DNA of 38,606 nt, from positions 1-38,606 of the forward strand of contig JAGCYH010000003.1 of assembly GCA_017960905.1 (NCBI GenBank), written 5' to 3'. The DNA is from Bacteroidales bacterium. GTDB lineage: Bacteria; Bacteroidota; Bacteroidia; Bacteroidales; Marinilabiliaceae. This document shows positions 15,789 through 24,876 of this stretch, piece after piece. The position numbers and the translations under genes are program-made. Numbering within the stretch: the stretch's first letter is position 1; every line of letters starts with the position of its first letter. Below the pieces are notes generated by a model that ran no database searches, was not told the DNA's origin, and worked only from the letters and a program-made list of their open reading frames with translations.

Positions 15789-18700
15789 TTATTTTTTTCC
15801 TTTTATTTTGTTCAATTTCTTTTTCAAATCCAATTCACTCAACCATTCAAATCCTTTTCTCACCCAATCGTAGTACAAAACGATATACAATACGATAGTC
15901 AAAAACCATACCGAAAATATATTAAACCACAAAGTATCCCAAAATTTTCCCAAAAAATATTTGTATGGCGCGAAGAAATGCGTGCGGAACGAGAGCAGAC
16001 CCTCGGGTTCAGGCATGTTGTACACCGGATCCATAATCTGTATGAGTCGGTTGCCGTCGCGCAAAATCTTATGCTTATCCAATGTTTTAAGCACAATATC
16101 GCGAATTGTTTCATTTTCGTAGTCGTTTTTCAGCTGATTGTACAGTTTCACGTCTTTGTTGAGCATGTACTCTGTCATCTGGTCGAGCTTGTTGTTGGCT
16201 ATGCCGAAGCGCTCGTTGTAGAGCGACTTGAGCTGATCGATGTATTCGTCTGCCGCATAAAATGCGGCAGTACTGAATTTCGAAGGGGTAAGCAGACTGA
16301 GTTTGTTGAACTCAATCTCGGGATTGCGGCGCATCTCGTTGGCCAACTCGTTGTGTACCAGTTCCAAATCGTCGATGTAGCTCTGGTCGGTAGTATCCAC
16401 GCCCGATTCAAATCGCGAAAGCGATTTGTCGAGCACCTCTTTCACTTTCGGCAGATACGACGATATCTTGTAGTCGGCCTGACTCTTCTCCATCTGCACG
16501 TCGAAAGTCTTGCTGTTGAACTTGTTGTGCTTATACTGATAGACTATGAGACCTTCGTAAGCGTAGCGTGCCGGAATAAACTCGGCCACGAGCGGCACCT
16601 TGTCGACCGAAGTGAGGGTCTTGTTCAGCTTGTCGAAGGTGAACATAGCGCCGCCGAGCACCATCTGAGGTATCATGAGCAACGGTATCATGATGTATAT
16701 CGTCACTATCGAGTTGAATGTCGATGAAATGATAAGGCCCAGAATGTTCGATGACACGGCCACGGAGAATAGCATTAGCCAGAACTCGAAATTCATGCCC
16801 TTGAAGCCAATAATGAAGTTGGCCACGAGCAGGAAGAGTATCATCTGAATAGCCGACAAACCCATGAGTATCAGTATCTTCGACATCAGATAGGCCGAAC
16901 GGCTCAAATTGAGAAAGGCTTCACGCTTCAGAATCTTCGCGTCTTTGAATATCTCTTCGGCACTCACTATGAGGCCGAAGAATATTGCAACGACGATGGC
17001 CATGAATATATATATAGGTATATTTTCATTTTCGTTGAAAATGTAAATATCCGAGTTCGGGTCGGCAATGTAGCGTATGAGGTACGCCAGCACGAAGCCC
17101 AGAAGCGGCGCCTCAAGTATGTTGAGGAGTATATACTGCGTGTTGCTTATCTTAGCCCAGAAGTCGCGCGTGGTGTAAATCCAGAATTGCTTGAACCAGT
17201 TCGGGATGTTGAGCGAGCGCGGCGGCTGGTCTTTGACAGTTGTAACTTTAGGTATTTCAATTCTTTCGGTGTACTTCTGATACCACTCTTCGGGCTTCAC
17301 CTTGCGCTGGTTGGTGTAGTTGCCATACTCGTCGATTACGCTGGCGTCGAGTATGTTGAAGATGAGCTCCGGATTGAGGTTGCCGCACGTCGGGCATTCG
17401 CCCGACTCGGCATCTATCTGATTGTTAAGCTCTTTGAAGTACGAAATCGACTGCGTCGGGTTGCCGTAGTAAACCGGATAACCGCCCGTGTCGAGAATGA
17501 ACATCTTGTCGAACATCTTGTAAATGTCCGACGATGGCTGGTGAATAACCACGAAAACGAGCTTGCCCTTGAGGGCAAGCTCCCTCAAGAGGTTCATTAC
17601 GTTTTCGGAGTCGCGCGACGAGAGGCCCGAGGTAGGCTCATCGACGAAGAGGATACCCGGTTCGCGGATAAGCTCGAGGGCTATGTTGAGTCGTTTGCGC
17701 TGACCGCCACTAATCATTTTGTTGAGCGGTGAGCCTACACGCAGGTCTTTACGTTCGTAAAGACCGAGGCTTTTGAGCGTGTTGCACACCATTTCGTCGA
17801 TCTGCTTCTCGTTTTTGTCGCGGAAACAGAGTTTGGCGTTATAGTAAAGGTTCTGGTATACAGTAAGTTCCTCTATCAGAAGGTCGTCCTGCGGAATAAG
17901 TCCGATGACGCCTTCGAGTTGCTCCGACTGAGTGTGGAGGTTGAGGCCGTTGATGAGCACTTCGCCTTCCGACGGGGCTTCGTTGCCGCAGAGGACGTTG
18001 AGCAGCGTAGTCTTGCCGGCGCCGCTGGCGCCCATGATGCCTATCAGTTTGCCCTGCTCCTCGGCCATATTGATGTTGCGCAGGCCTATGCCACCGGTCT
18101 TGAATTTAAAGCCGACATTTTTCACTTCGAACGAAATCTTTTGCAAGTTGCTTTCGTTCATAAACTTAGCTACTATATCGGTATAATAGAGCGGTGCGCC
18201 TTGCGGCATACGTATGAAACTTGCTTTCGAGAGCGGATAGATTTGTCCTGGTGCAAGTGTCTGATTATTAACATAAATAATCTGATCGCCCAGATAGCGG
18301 ATGAAGAACATGTTGGCGCTTTGCACGCGCAAGACGAAAATTGAGCCGTCTAACTTGCCGGTCTGGATGTGCAAAGCGTTTTCGTAATGAACATCGGCCT
18401 GTTCGTTGGCAATGAGAATGCCTTTGATGTCCATCTGCGAAGCGTCGTCCTGCACGTTGAAGGTCTCAATCGATTTTATTTCGTCTTTTTCGAGTTTGAA
18501 TACATCGGCGACGGTATTGATGACCTCCATACGTTTCTCGGTGAACTTGTGCGAAGCGCTGAGCATTTCGTACAAGCGGACGAGAACGACGACCTTTTGC
18601 TCACGGTTGAGCTTTTTGTTGATTTTTCGGCATATTCCCAATATTTTAACAGAGTCGCGCACGTCGACGATGACGTTACCGTTGGCGTCGACTTTTGCGC

Positions 18701-18872
18701 TCGATGCGGCTTTCTCCATGAACGTAGCAAAGTATGCCTCAACTTCTTTAGCCTCGATTTGCGATTTAAGGAAGTTTTCGACATACTCTTTTTCGGGCGC
18801 GCCGACACCTTCGTCCTGTTTGGCTATAAGGCCAAACAACTCCATTAATGCACTAAGAATCTCCTCACTCAT
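15789..18872 (-). CDS. ABC transporter, TerB/FHA-like N-terminus fused to ATPase and ABC-2 permease
   Basis: Using ATG 18872 the product has 1027 residues. Residues about 1-140 are helical and TerB-like; about 150-240 form a beta-rich FHA-like region without a clear phosphothreonine-binding signature. The ATPase follows with Walker A GASGAGKT (281-288), signature SGGQRKR (388-394) and Walker B ILFVDEP (407-413). It is of the ABCG type, with the ATPase before the permease. A CPTC pair (493, 496) precedes the membrane part, whose segments lie near 581-601, 619-639, 662-690, 700-716, 721-741 and 978-1000. About 230 soluble residues (745-975), probably periplasmic, interrupt the last two. The frame also opens with TTG at 18893, but that lies inside a hairpin. 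Its substrate is unknown. Following siaC directly, it is the best local candidate for an output of the Sia switch. Confidence 0.85.
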   Translation of the reverse strand: MSEEILSALMELFGLIAKQDEGVGAPEKEYVENFLKSQIEAKEVEAYFATFMEKAASSAKVDANGNVIVDVRDSVKILGICRKINKKLNREQKVVVLVRLYEMLSASHKFTEKRMEVINTVADVFKLEKDEIKSIETFNVQDDASQMDIKGILIANEQADVHYENALHIQTGKLDGSIFVLRVQSANMFFIRYLGDQIIYVNNQTLAPGQIYPLSKASFIRMPQGAPLYYTDIVAKFMNESNLQKISFEVKNVGFKFKTGGIGLRNINMAEEQGKLIGIMGASGAGKTTLLNVLCGNEAPSEGEVLINGLNLHTQSEQLEGVIGLIPQDDLLIEELTVYQNLYYNAKLCFRDKNEKQIDEMVCNTLKSLGLYERKDLRVGSPLNKMISGGQRKRLNIALELIREPGILFVDEPTSGLSSRDSENVMNLLRELALKGKLVFVVIHQPSSDIYKMFDKMFILDTGGYPVYYGNPTQSISYFKELNNQIDAESGECPTCGNLNPELIFNILDASVIDEYGNYTNQRKVKPEEWYQKYTERIEIPKVTTVKDQPPRSLNIPNWFKQFWIYTTRDFWAKISNTQYILLNILEAPLLGFVLAYLIRYIADPNSDIYIFNENENIPIYIFMAIVVAIFFGLIVSAEEIFKDAKILKREAFLNLSRSAYLMSKILILMGLSAIQMILFLLVANFIIGFKGMNFEFWLMLFSVAVSSNILGLIISSTFNSIVTIYIMIPLLMIPQMVLGGAMFTFDKLNKTLTSVDKVPLVAEFIPARYAYEGLIVYQYKHNKFNSKTFDVQMEKSQADYKISSYLPKVKEVLDKSLSRFESGVDTTDQSYIDDLELVHNELANEMRRNPEIEFNKLSLLTPSKFSTAAFYAADEYIDQLKSLYNERFGIANNKLDQMTEYMLNKDVKLYNQLKNDYENETIRDIVLKTLDKHKILRDGNRLIQIMDPVYNMPEPEGLLSFRTHFFAPYKYFLGKFWDTLWFNIFSVWFLTIVLYIVLYYDWVRKGFEWLSELDLKKKLNKIKGKK

Positions 18873-18887
18873 AAATAATGCGTTAAG

Positions 18888-18912
18888 TCCCAAGCAACAA
18901 AGTTGCTTGGGA
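18888..18912 (-). other. Intercistronic hairpin before the ABC transporter gene
   Basis: tcccaagcaac (18888-18898) pairs perfectly with gttgcttggga (18902-18912) around a three-base loop, in the 60-base gap between siaC and the transporter. No T run follows, so an mRNA-processing or stability element is more likely than a terminator. It can set the transporter's level relative to the Sia proteins. Confidence 0.6.
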
Positions 18913-18932
18913 GCTTAGTTAAAAATACTAAT

Positions 18933-19325
18933 TTACTTTAAGCTCCAGTCTTCGTTGCATTCGCAATACTCGAACGGCACTTCGACAATATCTTCGTATT
19001 CTTCGCCCGCCTCTTTGATGTCCTCTTCGTCTTCGCGGTAGCACCATTTGATGGTGACGTCGGTTTTTTCTTTGAGCTCTTCGAATTTGAGGAGCACGTC
19101 GAGCAGGACTTTCGATGATGCAGTATTGAAGTATTCGAGTTTGAAGGTCATGTCGGTTTTTTCGTTCGGGTCTTCGCCGTATTGTTCAATCCAATCGAGC
19201 ACAGGACCGTAGAAGAGTGTTACGTCTTCGGGGAGTGAACGACCTTGTATCAGGAAGATTCCTTTGTCTTTGTCTAAAACAACGCTTGGAGTATCGTCTG
19301 TACCGGTTATGTTTATTACTTCCAT
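18933..19325 (-). CDS. siaC: SiaC-family phospho-switch protein (DUF1987)
   Basis: The 130-residue protein matches SiaC in length and pattern: an N-terminal strand region (INITGTDDTPSVVLD), GRSLPEDV, then FKLEYFNTASSKVLLDVL. Thr68 falls in the FNTAS motif and corresponds to the threonine that SiaB phosphorylates and SiaA dephosphorylates in Pseudomonas aeruginosa. There, unphosphorylated SiaC binds and activates the diguanylate cyclase SiaD. No SiaD or other GGDEF protein is encoded here, so the partner must differ. It is 20 bases downstream of siaB and directly upstream of the ABC transporter gene. Confidence 0.9.
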   Translation of the reverse strand: MEVINITGTDDTPSVVLDKDKGIFLIQGRSLPEDVTLFYGPVLDWIEQYGEDPNEKTDMTFKLEYFNTASSKVLLDVLLKFEELKEKTDVTIKWCYREDEEDIKEAGEEYEDIVEVPFEYCECNEDWSLK

Positions 19326-19345
19326 GTTATTTGATTGTGAATAAA

Positions 19346-19918
19346 TTAGTTACGAGAAATTGTGGTAATAATGATGAAGAAGCAGAAGTCGTCGGTAAGG
19401 TCTTTGAACTGATACTCGATTTTATTGCCCGATTTTTTGGCAATATCGATAAAACCTAAGCCGGCTCCGCCTTTTTCAGAGATTTTGCCTTCTTTGATTT
19501 GCTGTTTGTACAAAGCAGAGAGGCCTTCTTTGTCGAGGCTGTTGATGCGCTGGAGGCTGCGCTCGAGCGCTTCTTTTTTGTCGCGTCGTACCACGTTGCC
19601 AGTGATGACGTTGTACGATTCGTCGCCGTGGCTGACAAGTACGATGCCACGCCGTTCCTCGTTTTCGTCGTCAGACATTGGGTCGGCGTGTTTGCTGATG
19701 TTTTGGAGGCATTCAACCATCACGTTGAAAACCTTTCGCTGAACCTGGTTCGACTCTTCGTTCTTAGCCATGTTCTTCTCTGTCAGTGCTGTAAAAGTAC
19801 GTGTAATTTCCTGAGTTACAACGCCTTCGTACACGAGATTGATTTCATTTGCCTGCATTGTGTGATACAACTGATAGGCAAATTCCAAAAAATCCTGACT
19901 TGCAGATATTCTACCCAT
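19346..19918 (-). CDS. siaB: SiaB-family protein kinase
   Basis: The 190-residue protein has the GHKL-like features of the SiaB family: an N-box segment ECLQNISKHA (residues 69-78) and a glycine-rich EKGGAGLGFIDIAKKSG (148-164), as in anti-sigma-factor-type kinases such as SpoIIAB. In Pseudomonas, SiaB phosphorylates SiaC on a threonine. The gene lies between siaA (42-base gap) and siaC (20-base gap), the order expected for the module. It is cytosolic, with no membrane segment. Confidence 0.88.
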   Translation of the reverse strand: MGRISASQDFLEFAYQLYHTMQANEINLVYEGVVTQEITRTFTALTEKNMAKNEESNQVQRKVFNVMVECLQNISKHADPMSDDENEERRGIVLVSHGDESYNVITGNVVRRDKKEALERSLQRINSLDKEGLSALYKQQIKEGKISEKGGAGLGFIDIAKKSGNKIEYQFKDLTDDFCFFIIITTISRN

Positions 19919-19960
19919 AATTTTCAGTTTTAAAAAAGTGCGTAAATATAATGCTTTTTT

Positions 19961-22576
19961 TTATAATTCTATACCAATTAATAATACATCATCAACTTGT
20001 TTTTCATCTCCGACCCATTCATAGAAGTCTTTGATGACGTCCTGCGATATGGCAGCCATGCTTTCATCCTTGTCTCTGTCGAGCAATTCCTTGATTCTCT
20101 TCGTCTGATATTTTTTCTTCACGCCCGGTCCGCCGCCAAGTTGGTCGGGCCAACCATCAGAGAATACGAAGAATCTGTCGCCTGGCTCATATTGTATAAC
20201 GTTATTTTCGAAATCAGGTTCGGGTCGGCCTGCCAAAGGTATGCCGCCGATGCCCTTACGCGATGCTTTGTACTCGGTGAGTTCGCCGTTGCGCATGTAG
20301 TAGAGCGGTCGGTGAGCGCCCGCGAACTGAATCTCTTTCTTGTCGCAGTCGATGCGGCAGAGGCCGAGGTCCATACCATCGCGACCGTTGGCGCCGTCCT
20401 GGTCTTGCTTGAGCGTGCGACGGACCGCCTCGTGCAGGCGGTCGAGCGTCTGCGCGGCCGTAAGGTCGTGCCCCATATCGGTGATGTTGTTGAGCAGGAA
20501 GTAGCCGATGAACGAGAGCAGCGCGCCCGGCACACCGTGACCCGTACAGTCGACCGCTGCGATGTAGAACACGTTGTCGAAGTGGAAGAACCACGGGAAG
20601 TCGCCACTGACAACGTCTTTCGGGCGATAGAACATGAACGAGTTGGGGAAGAACTTCTGCAACAGATTGGCATCGGGCAAGATGGCTGTCTGTATGCGTT
20701 TTGCATAGTTGATACTGTCTTGTATCTTCTTGTTCTTCTCTTTGATCTCCTCTTCGATACGCTTGAACTCGGTAACGTCGTGCGCAGCAAAGAGTACCGA
20801 CTCGAGGTCGTCGTTTTCGCCGAGCTCCGGTATCGCCTTTATCTCCACGATACGCGTTTCACCGTTCATATCCACCTCTATTTCAGTCTCTTCCTGAGTT
20901 CGTGAACGTTTGACATTTTTCAGTGCCGAAACAATGAACTCAACGAAATTGGGGTTGGTATCGATGTCGGAAATTTTCATATTTACGAGCTCGATGACCT
21001 CTTTTTGCAGGAATCGCGATGCGGCAGGGTTGGCGTAAACCATCTTACCATTCGTACTTGTACGAATGATCATATCGGGCGAGTTCTCCGACAGCGACTG
21101 CATACGGCTCTTCATGCGCTCTTCGCGTTCGGCTCGTTTGCGTTCGGTAATATCGCGAGTGTTGAAAATGAGTCCGCGTATAGCCGGGTCGTGGAGCAGG
21201 TTTTTGCCTTGCGTTTCGAGGAAAATCTTCTCGCCGCTTTTCTTGAGGTATGTGTACTGCTCGGTAGTCTCGCCACCAGGGGTGTCGAGCAGATAGTCGA
21301 ACATGGCGCAGATGCTCTTGTAGCCTTTTGGCGTCATCATCTCCTCGTCCATGCCGTGCACTTCGTCTTCGGGGTCGTAGCCCAAGATGCGCCGTATCGA
21401 CGGGCTTTCGAACAAGAGCTCGCGGTCTTCGTTGTATATCGAAATGAACTCCGAGGCATTGGTAAGGAGCGCCTGCAGCTTCTTCTGTCCGAGCTCCACC
21501 TCCTGAATCTTGACAGCCAGCTCGCGGTTGCTCGCTTCGAGGTTGTCCTGTGCTATGAGCATCTCCTGCGCGTTCTGATGTAGCTGCTCTTCGTTTTTAC
21601 GAAGAGTGGCTGTCATCTCTTGCGACTCGCGCAAGAGCTGTTCGGTGCGCTGGTTGATTTTCAGGTTGTAGATGGTACCACCGATAATCTTGCTAAGTTC
21701 TTCGGCCAGCGACAGATAGTGCTGCGGCAGCTTGTTTTTGAAGAACGACAGTTCGATAATGCCTTGCACCTCGTCCTCCTGAAGCAACGGAATGATAAGC
21801 AGCGACTTCGGTTTCTGGTCGCCAAGCAATCCCGATGTTATGGTGAAATAGTCGTCGGGCATTTCGGTACGGTAGATGAGCTGTTTCTCATAAGCTGCAG
21901 CGCCTATGAGGCCCTGCCCCATCTTAATCTCCTCCACTTCGTAGCGACGGCGGTTGTAGGCATACTGTGTGAGAGTGCGCAAAGTGTCGCCCTCAAGTAT
22001 GTAGAACGCGCCCTGCACAGCCTCGAAATACGACACCATGCCTTGCAAAGATTGAATAGCAAGCTCTTCAATCTTGTTGTTGACGCGCAGAATATCCGAT
22101 ATTATTTCCTTGCCTTTCGAAATCCAGCTGAATTGTGTTTCCTTCTCCTTGGTAGCCAACAGGTTGCGACCAAGTTTGAGCAACGTGCGGTGCAACTCGG
22201 AGTCTTCGGTCTCTGTTGGGTCAATCTCCTGCCCGGCGCCAATCTTACCAGCCATGATGATACTGCTGTCTATCTGGCTCTTCAAGTCCTTCACGTCGTT
22301 GGTAAGCATCGACAGCTTTATTCTCTTGTAGTTTGATACATAGAGCATTATGACAGGTATAGAGATAATCACAAGGTCGAAAATCCATGTGAAAACGTAG
22401 CGGTGCAGATATACGATATTGTCGAGCGAGACATTGAAGCCGAGCAGACTCATGATAGAAGTCCACCCGATAAGCAGCACGACAATACACGACACGATGG
22501 CAGTGTACCACTGAAGCTCCGAGAAGCCTTTGCGCGAAAAATAATTCGAACTGACCTTATCTTTGTTTCTTTTCAT
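19961..22576 (-). CDS. SiaA-like membrane PP2C phosphatase with GAF and two PAS domains
   Basis: The 871-residue protein has two membrane segments (about 23-45 and 59-80), a GAF domain (about 165-305) with the PDDYFTITSGLLG signature, a coiled coil (305-370), two PAS domains (about 370-480 and 490-605) and a C-terminal SpoIIE/PP2C phosphatase domain. The phosphatase keeps its entry motif SINYAKRIQTAILP, Asp659 in SGDF, Asp676 in VDCTGHG, Asp807 in FSDG and the final QVDD acids, so it should be active. By analogy with SiaA it dephosphorylates SiaC. Pseudomonas SiaA senses through a periplasmic region and HAMP; here there is hardly any periplasmic region and sensing is likely cytoplasmic, through GAF and PAS. 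It lies 5 bases downstream of a GAF protein gene. Confidence 0.88.
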   Translation of the reverse strand: MKRNKDKVSSNYFSRKGFSELQWYTAIVSCIVVLLIGWTSIMSLLGFNVSLDNIVYLHRYVFTWIFDLVIISIPVIMLYVSNYKRIKLSMLTNDVKDLKSQIDSSIIMAGKIGAGQEIDPTETEDSELHRTLLKLGRNLLATKEKETQFSWISKGKEIISDILRVNNKIEELAIQSLQGMVSYFEAVQGAFYILEGDTLRTLTQYAYNRRRYEVEEIKMGQGLIGAAAYEKQLIYRTEMPDDYFTITSGLLGDQKPKSLLIIPLLQEDEVQGIIELSFFKNKLPQHYLSLAEELSKIIGGTIYNLKINQRTEQLLRESQEMTATLRKNEEQLHQNAQEMLIAQDNLEASNRELAVKIQEVELGQKKLQALLTNASEFISIYNEDRELLFESPSIRRILGYDPEDEVHGMDEEMMTPKGYKSICAMFDYLLDTPGGETTEQYTYLKKSGEKIFLETQGKNLLHDPAIRGLIFNTRDITERKRAEREERMKSRMQSLSENSPDMIIRTSTNGKMVYANPAASRFLQKEVIELVNMKISDIDTNPNFVEFIVSALKNVKRSRTQEETEIEVDMNGETRIVEIKAIPELGENDDLESVLFAAHDVTEFKRIEEEIKEKNKKIQDSINYAKRIQTAILPDANLLQKFFPNSFMFYRPKDVVSGDFPWFFHFDNVFYIAAVDCTGHGVPGALLSFIGYFLLNNITDMGHDLTAAQTLDRLHEAVRRTLKQDQDGANGRDGMDLGLCRIDCDKKEIQFAGAHRPLYYMRNGELTEYKASRKGIGGIPLAGRPEPDFENNVIQYEPGDRFFVFSDGWPDQLGGGPGVKKKYQTKRIKELLDRDKDESMAAISQDVIKDFYEWVGDEKQVDDVLLIGIEL

Positions 22577-22581
22577 GCGTT

Positions 22582-23514
22582 TCAGTTTTTAATGCCCGAC
22601 AATATCAGATTATCAATATCAGCCCACACATCGACGATAGAGAGTTTGCCGAAGCTCGACACTTCGGCGATAGCGACGACTTCGCCATCGCGTTTGATGG
22701 GCAAGTCGTAGAGTTTGATTGACGAGGTTTGTCCCAACCCTGACAATACGGTGAAATAATCGGCCGGCACCTCAGTAAGTTCAACAGGTTTAGCCTCTTT
22801 TATAGCTTCGCCAATAAAGCCGTCGTTTTCGCCCACAGGATGGAAGTCAGGATGGTCGAGCAGCGCGTATTCGCCCGCATACTCGAACATATTGCTGTCG
22901 GTGTTTTTGAAATATATAACACCTCCGCATATCTCATAACACTCGGCCAACGCTTTGAGTACGAACTTGCCCTTCGGTTCATCGGGCTTGCGCTCCTTGT
23001 AGTGCTTGGCTACAGCGTCAAGAAGAGCCTGGCTCTTCTTGCCAAACGAGACTTGGTTTTTCGAGGCCAGACGCAGCTGCATCAATTCCGACTTGAGCGT
23101 GGCAATCTCCTGGTCTTTCTTCTTACGCACCATAGCCTGCTCGCCGAGCGAGGCGCGCAGCTCGTTGTAGGTCTGTTTGGCTTTGAAAAGCATAAAGCAC
23201 ATAAGCGCGGCAACAACTCCCACAAGTATCAGATTGACACTCACGAAGAGCGTTTGCTCAAAGTCGTAGGCGAAGAGTTGCCAAACCACAAATCCGCTCA
23301 TATACAGCGCCATAGCAGCGAAGGCTTTCTTCATGCGCGACATCGACGACACATTGTCCACCACCGACTTTATGCCACGTTTGTTTTTTCGGGCAAAAAG
23401 TTTGCTCGAAACACGTATACGGCGGAAGAGTCGGGCGAAGAATCGCCCGATATTCTTGAATATTGCGCCTATGTCGGCCACAATCGGCCCGAATATGTCT
23501 TTCAAACTGCTCAT
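22582..23514 (-). CDS. Membrane GAF-domain protein without output domain
   Basis: The 310-residue product has a basic N-terminus, two membrane segments (about 64-83 and 88-110), a coiled coil (112-150) and a GAF domain (about 160-305). Its GAF shares the NDGFIG and EVPADYFTVLSGLG signatures with the GAF domains of the SiaA-like phosphatase and the 625-residue GAF/PAS protein encoded at 25696-27573. No effector domain follows. It overlaps the upstream cheB-like stop codon by 4 bases (ATGA type) and precedes the phosphatase gene by 5 bases, so it may form mixed oligomers with that phosphatase and control it. Confidence 0.75.
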   Translation of the reverse strand: MSSLKDIFGPIVADIGAIFKNIGRFFARLFRRIRVSSKLFARKNKRGIKSVVDNVSSMSRMKKAFAAMALYMSGFVVWQLFAYDFEQTLFVSVNLILVGVVAALMCFMLFKAKQTYNELRASLGEQAMVRKKKDQEIATLKSELMQLRLASKNQVSFGKKSQALLDAVAKHYKERKPDEPKGKFVLKALAECYEICGGVIYFKNTDSNMFEYAGEYALLDHPDFHPVGENDGFIGEAIKEAKPVELTEVPADYFTVLSGLGQTSSIKLYDLPIKRDGEVVAIAEVSSFGKLSIVDVWADIDNLILSGIKN

Positions 23515-24074
23515 TTCAAATTATTCAAGAAGTCTATTATGCCGTCGGGCGAGAGAATGAGGTTAGGCTTCATTACTCGCAAAGCCGACTTGGGCATGGT
23601 GTCAACTTCGGCTGTAGCGGGGTCCTGCACTATGGTAAAACCCTTTTTGTCAGCAATATCTTTTATTCCTTTTGCTCCGTCTTTGTTGGCTCCTGTGAGT
23701 ATTATTCCCACACATCTGTCGCGAAACGCGACAGATGCCGACGAGAGCGTATAGTCTATCGACGGACGACTGTGGTTGTTCATATCCTCTATCGACAACG
23801 ATATGGTGCCGTCGAATTCGATGAACATGTGATAGTTCGACGGCGCAAGATAGGCTTTGCCTTTCTCGATGCGCTCTTTGTCGTTGGGCTCCACAACTTT
23901 TATCTTCGACTTCACATTGAGGCTCTCAACCAATCCCGAACGAATATGCTTGAGGCGGTGCATGCAAATTATTATAGGAATGTCGAACGAAGGCGACAAC
24001 CTCGATAACAGCTTCAGCACCAACGCGAAACTGCCAGCCGAACCACCGATAACTATTGCCTTGTAATCGCTCAT
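23511..24074 (-). CDS. Stand-alone CheB-type methylesterase domain
   Basis: The 187-residue protein is a complete CheB catalytic domain without the receiver domain. The catalytic triad is visible: Ser12 in IGGSAGS, His39 in CMHRLKHI and Asp132 in LTGANKDGA. It should hydrolyse glutamyl methyl esters or deamidate receptors but cannot be switched by CheA through phosphorylation. It follows a CheR-like gene by 3 bases and a full-length CheB is encoded at 27597-28742, so this is a second, constitutive or differently controlled adaptation branch, perhaps for the sensors encoded around it. Confidence 0.85.
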   Translation of the reverse strand: MSDYKAIVIGGSAGSFALVLKLLSRLSPSFDIPIIICMHRLKHIRSGLVESLNVKSKIKVVEPNDKERIEKGKAYLAPSNYHMFIEFDGTISLSIEDMNNHSRPSIDYTLSSASVAFRDRCVGIILTGANKDGAKGIKDIADKKGFTIVQDPATAEVDTMPKSALRVMKPNLILSPDGIIDFLNNLK

Positions 24075-24077
24075 ACC

Positions 24078-24875
24078 TTAAACATTTTGTTTTTTTACTC
24101 CATATATTCCTTCGTTAGCGTTCACTTCGTTGAGACGAAGCGTGCGCGGAAGTATCACCTCTTTTATACCAATGGTCAGCAGACCGTCGTCGTTGAGCGA
24201 CTGCACAAGTCTTTCTATTGCACGTTCGTGCAATAGCACGTTGTAGTTGAGCGTCACATTGCGGAAAATTATCAAGTCGTATTTCTCCACTTTCTCGTTG
24301 ATATACCACTCTTTGTGGAATTCCACAGAGCTGATAATCTCTGGTTTGATGGTTGTTACGTTGTCGCACACGTCAACGTACTCGTCGTACTTGTTGGCTA
24401 TCTCAAGACGCTCGAAGTTGTAGCGGTTCACTTCGTCGATTTTCGAAGTGATGTTGAGCTGTTTGGCCTTGTCGATGACCAGCTGCGAGAATGTCGACGC
24501 CACAACACGCGTCTGCGGTATTCCCATCTGCTTGAGCAGTATCATGAGGCTGTAAAGCTCGTAGCCGTTGGTCAGGTGCGGGAACCACACCGACAACTGC
24601 TTGCGGCCCGTGAGGTTCTTGCGCAGAGCACGCCAGAAGGCGGGGTCGCGGAAGAGTTCGGTGCACGGCACCTGCATCAAGAAAGCCACCTCTTCGGCCT
24701 TCTGCGGGTCTTTGAGCAAATTGATAAGCTCCTGCACCTTGTGCAAATTGAGCTTTTCGATGGCACGTGTGACACGACGTTTGAGGAACGACGTGTTGTA
24801 GTTGGTGAAATCAACTCTCAACGCCTCGCTCATCGCTACGGAAATATCCTTTATGTCGGTCAGTGTCAGAAACAT
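24078..24875 (-). CDS. CheR-like protein with degenerate SAM-binding loop
   Basis: The 265-residue protein follows the CheR fold: helical N-domain, TELFRDPAFW (72-81), then the Rossmann part with YDLIIFRNVTLNY. The SAM-binding loop, WSAxCSSGEEPYS in active CheR, reads WFPHLTNGYELYS (97-109), losing the small residues and the first Glu. The acidic residue after the second strand (GTDIS in CheR) is also gone (ASTFSQ). It is probably catalytically dead and may act as a partner of the CheR encoded immediately upstream (1-base gap). Confidence 0.8.
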   Translation of the reverse strand: MFLTLTDIKDISVAMSEALRVDFTNYNTSFLKRRVTRAIEKLNLHKVQELINLLKDPQKAEEVAFLMQVPCTELFRDPAFWRALRKNLTGRKQLSVWFPHLTNGYELYSLMILLKQMGIPQTRVVASTFSQLVIDKAKQLNITSKIDEVNRYNFERLEIANKYDEYVDVCDNVTTIKPEIISSVEFHKEWYINEKVEKYDLIIFRNVTLNYNVLLHERAIERLVQSLNDDGLLTIGIKEVILPRTLRLNEVNANEGIYGVKKQNV

Positions 24876-24876
24876 A

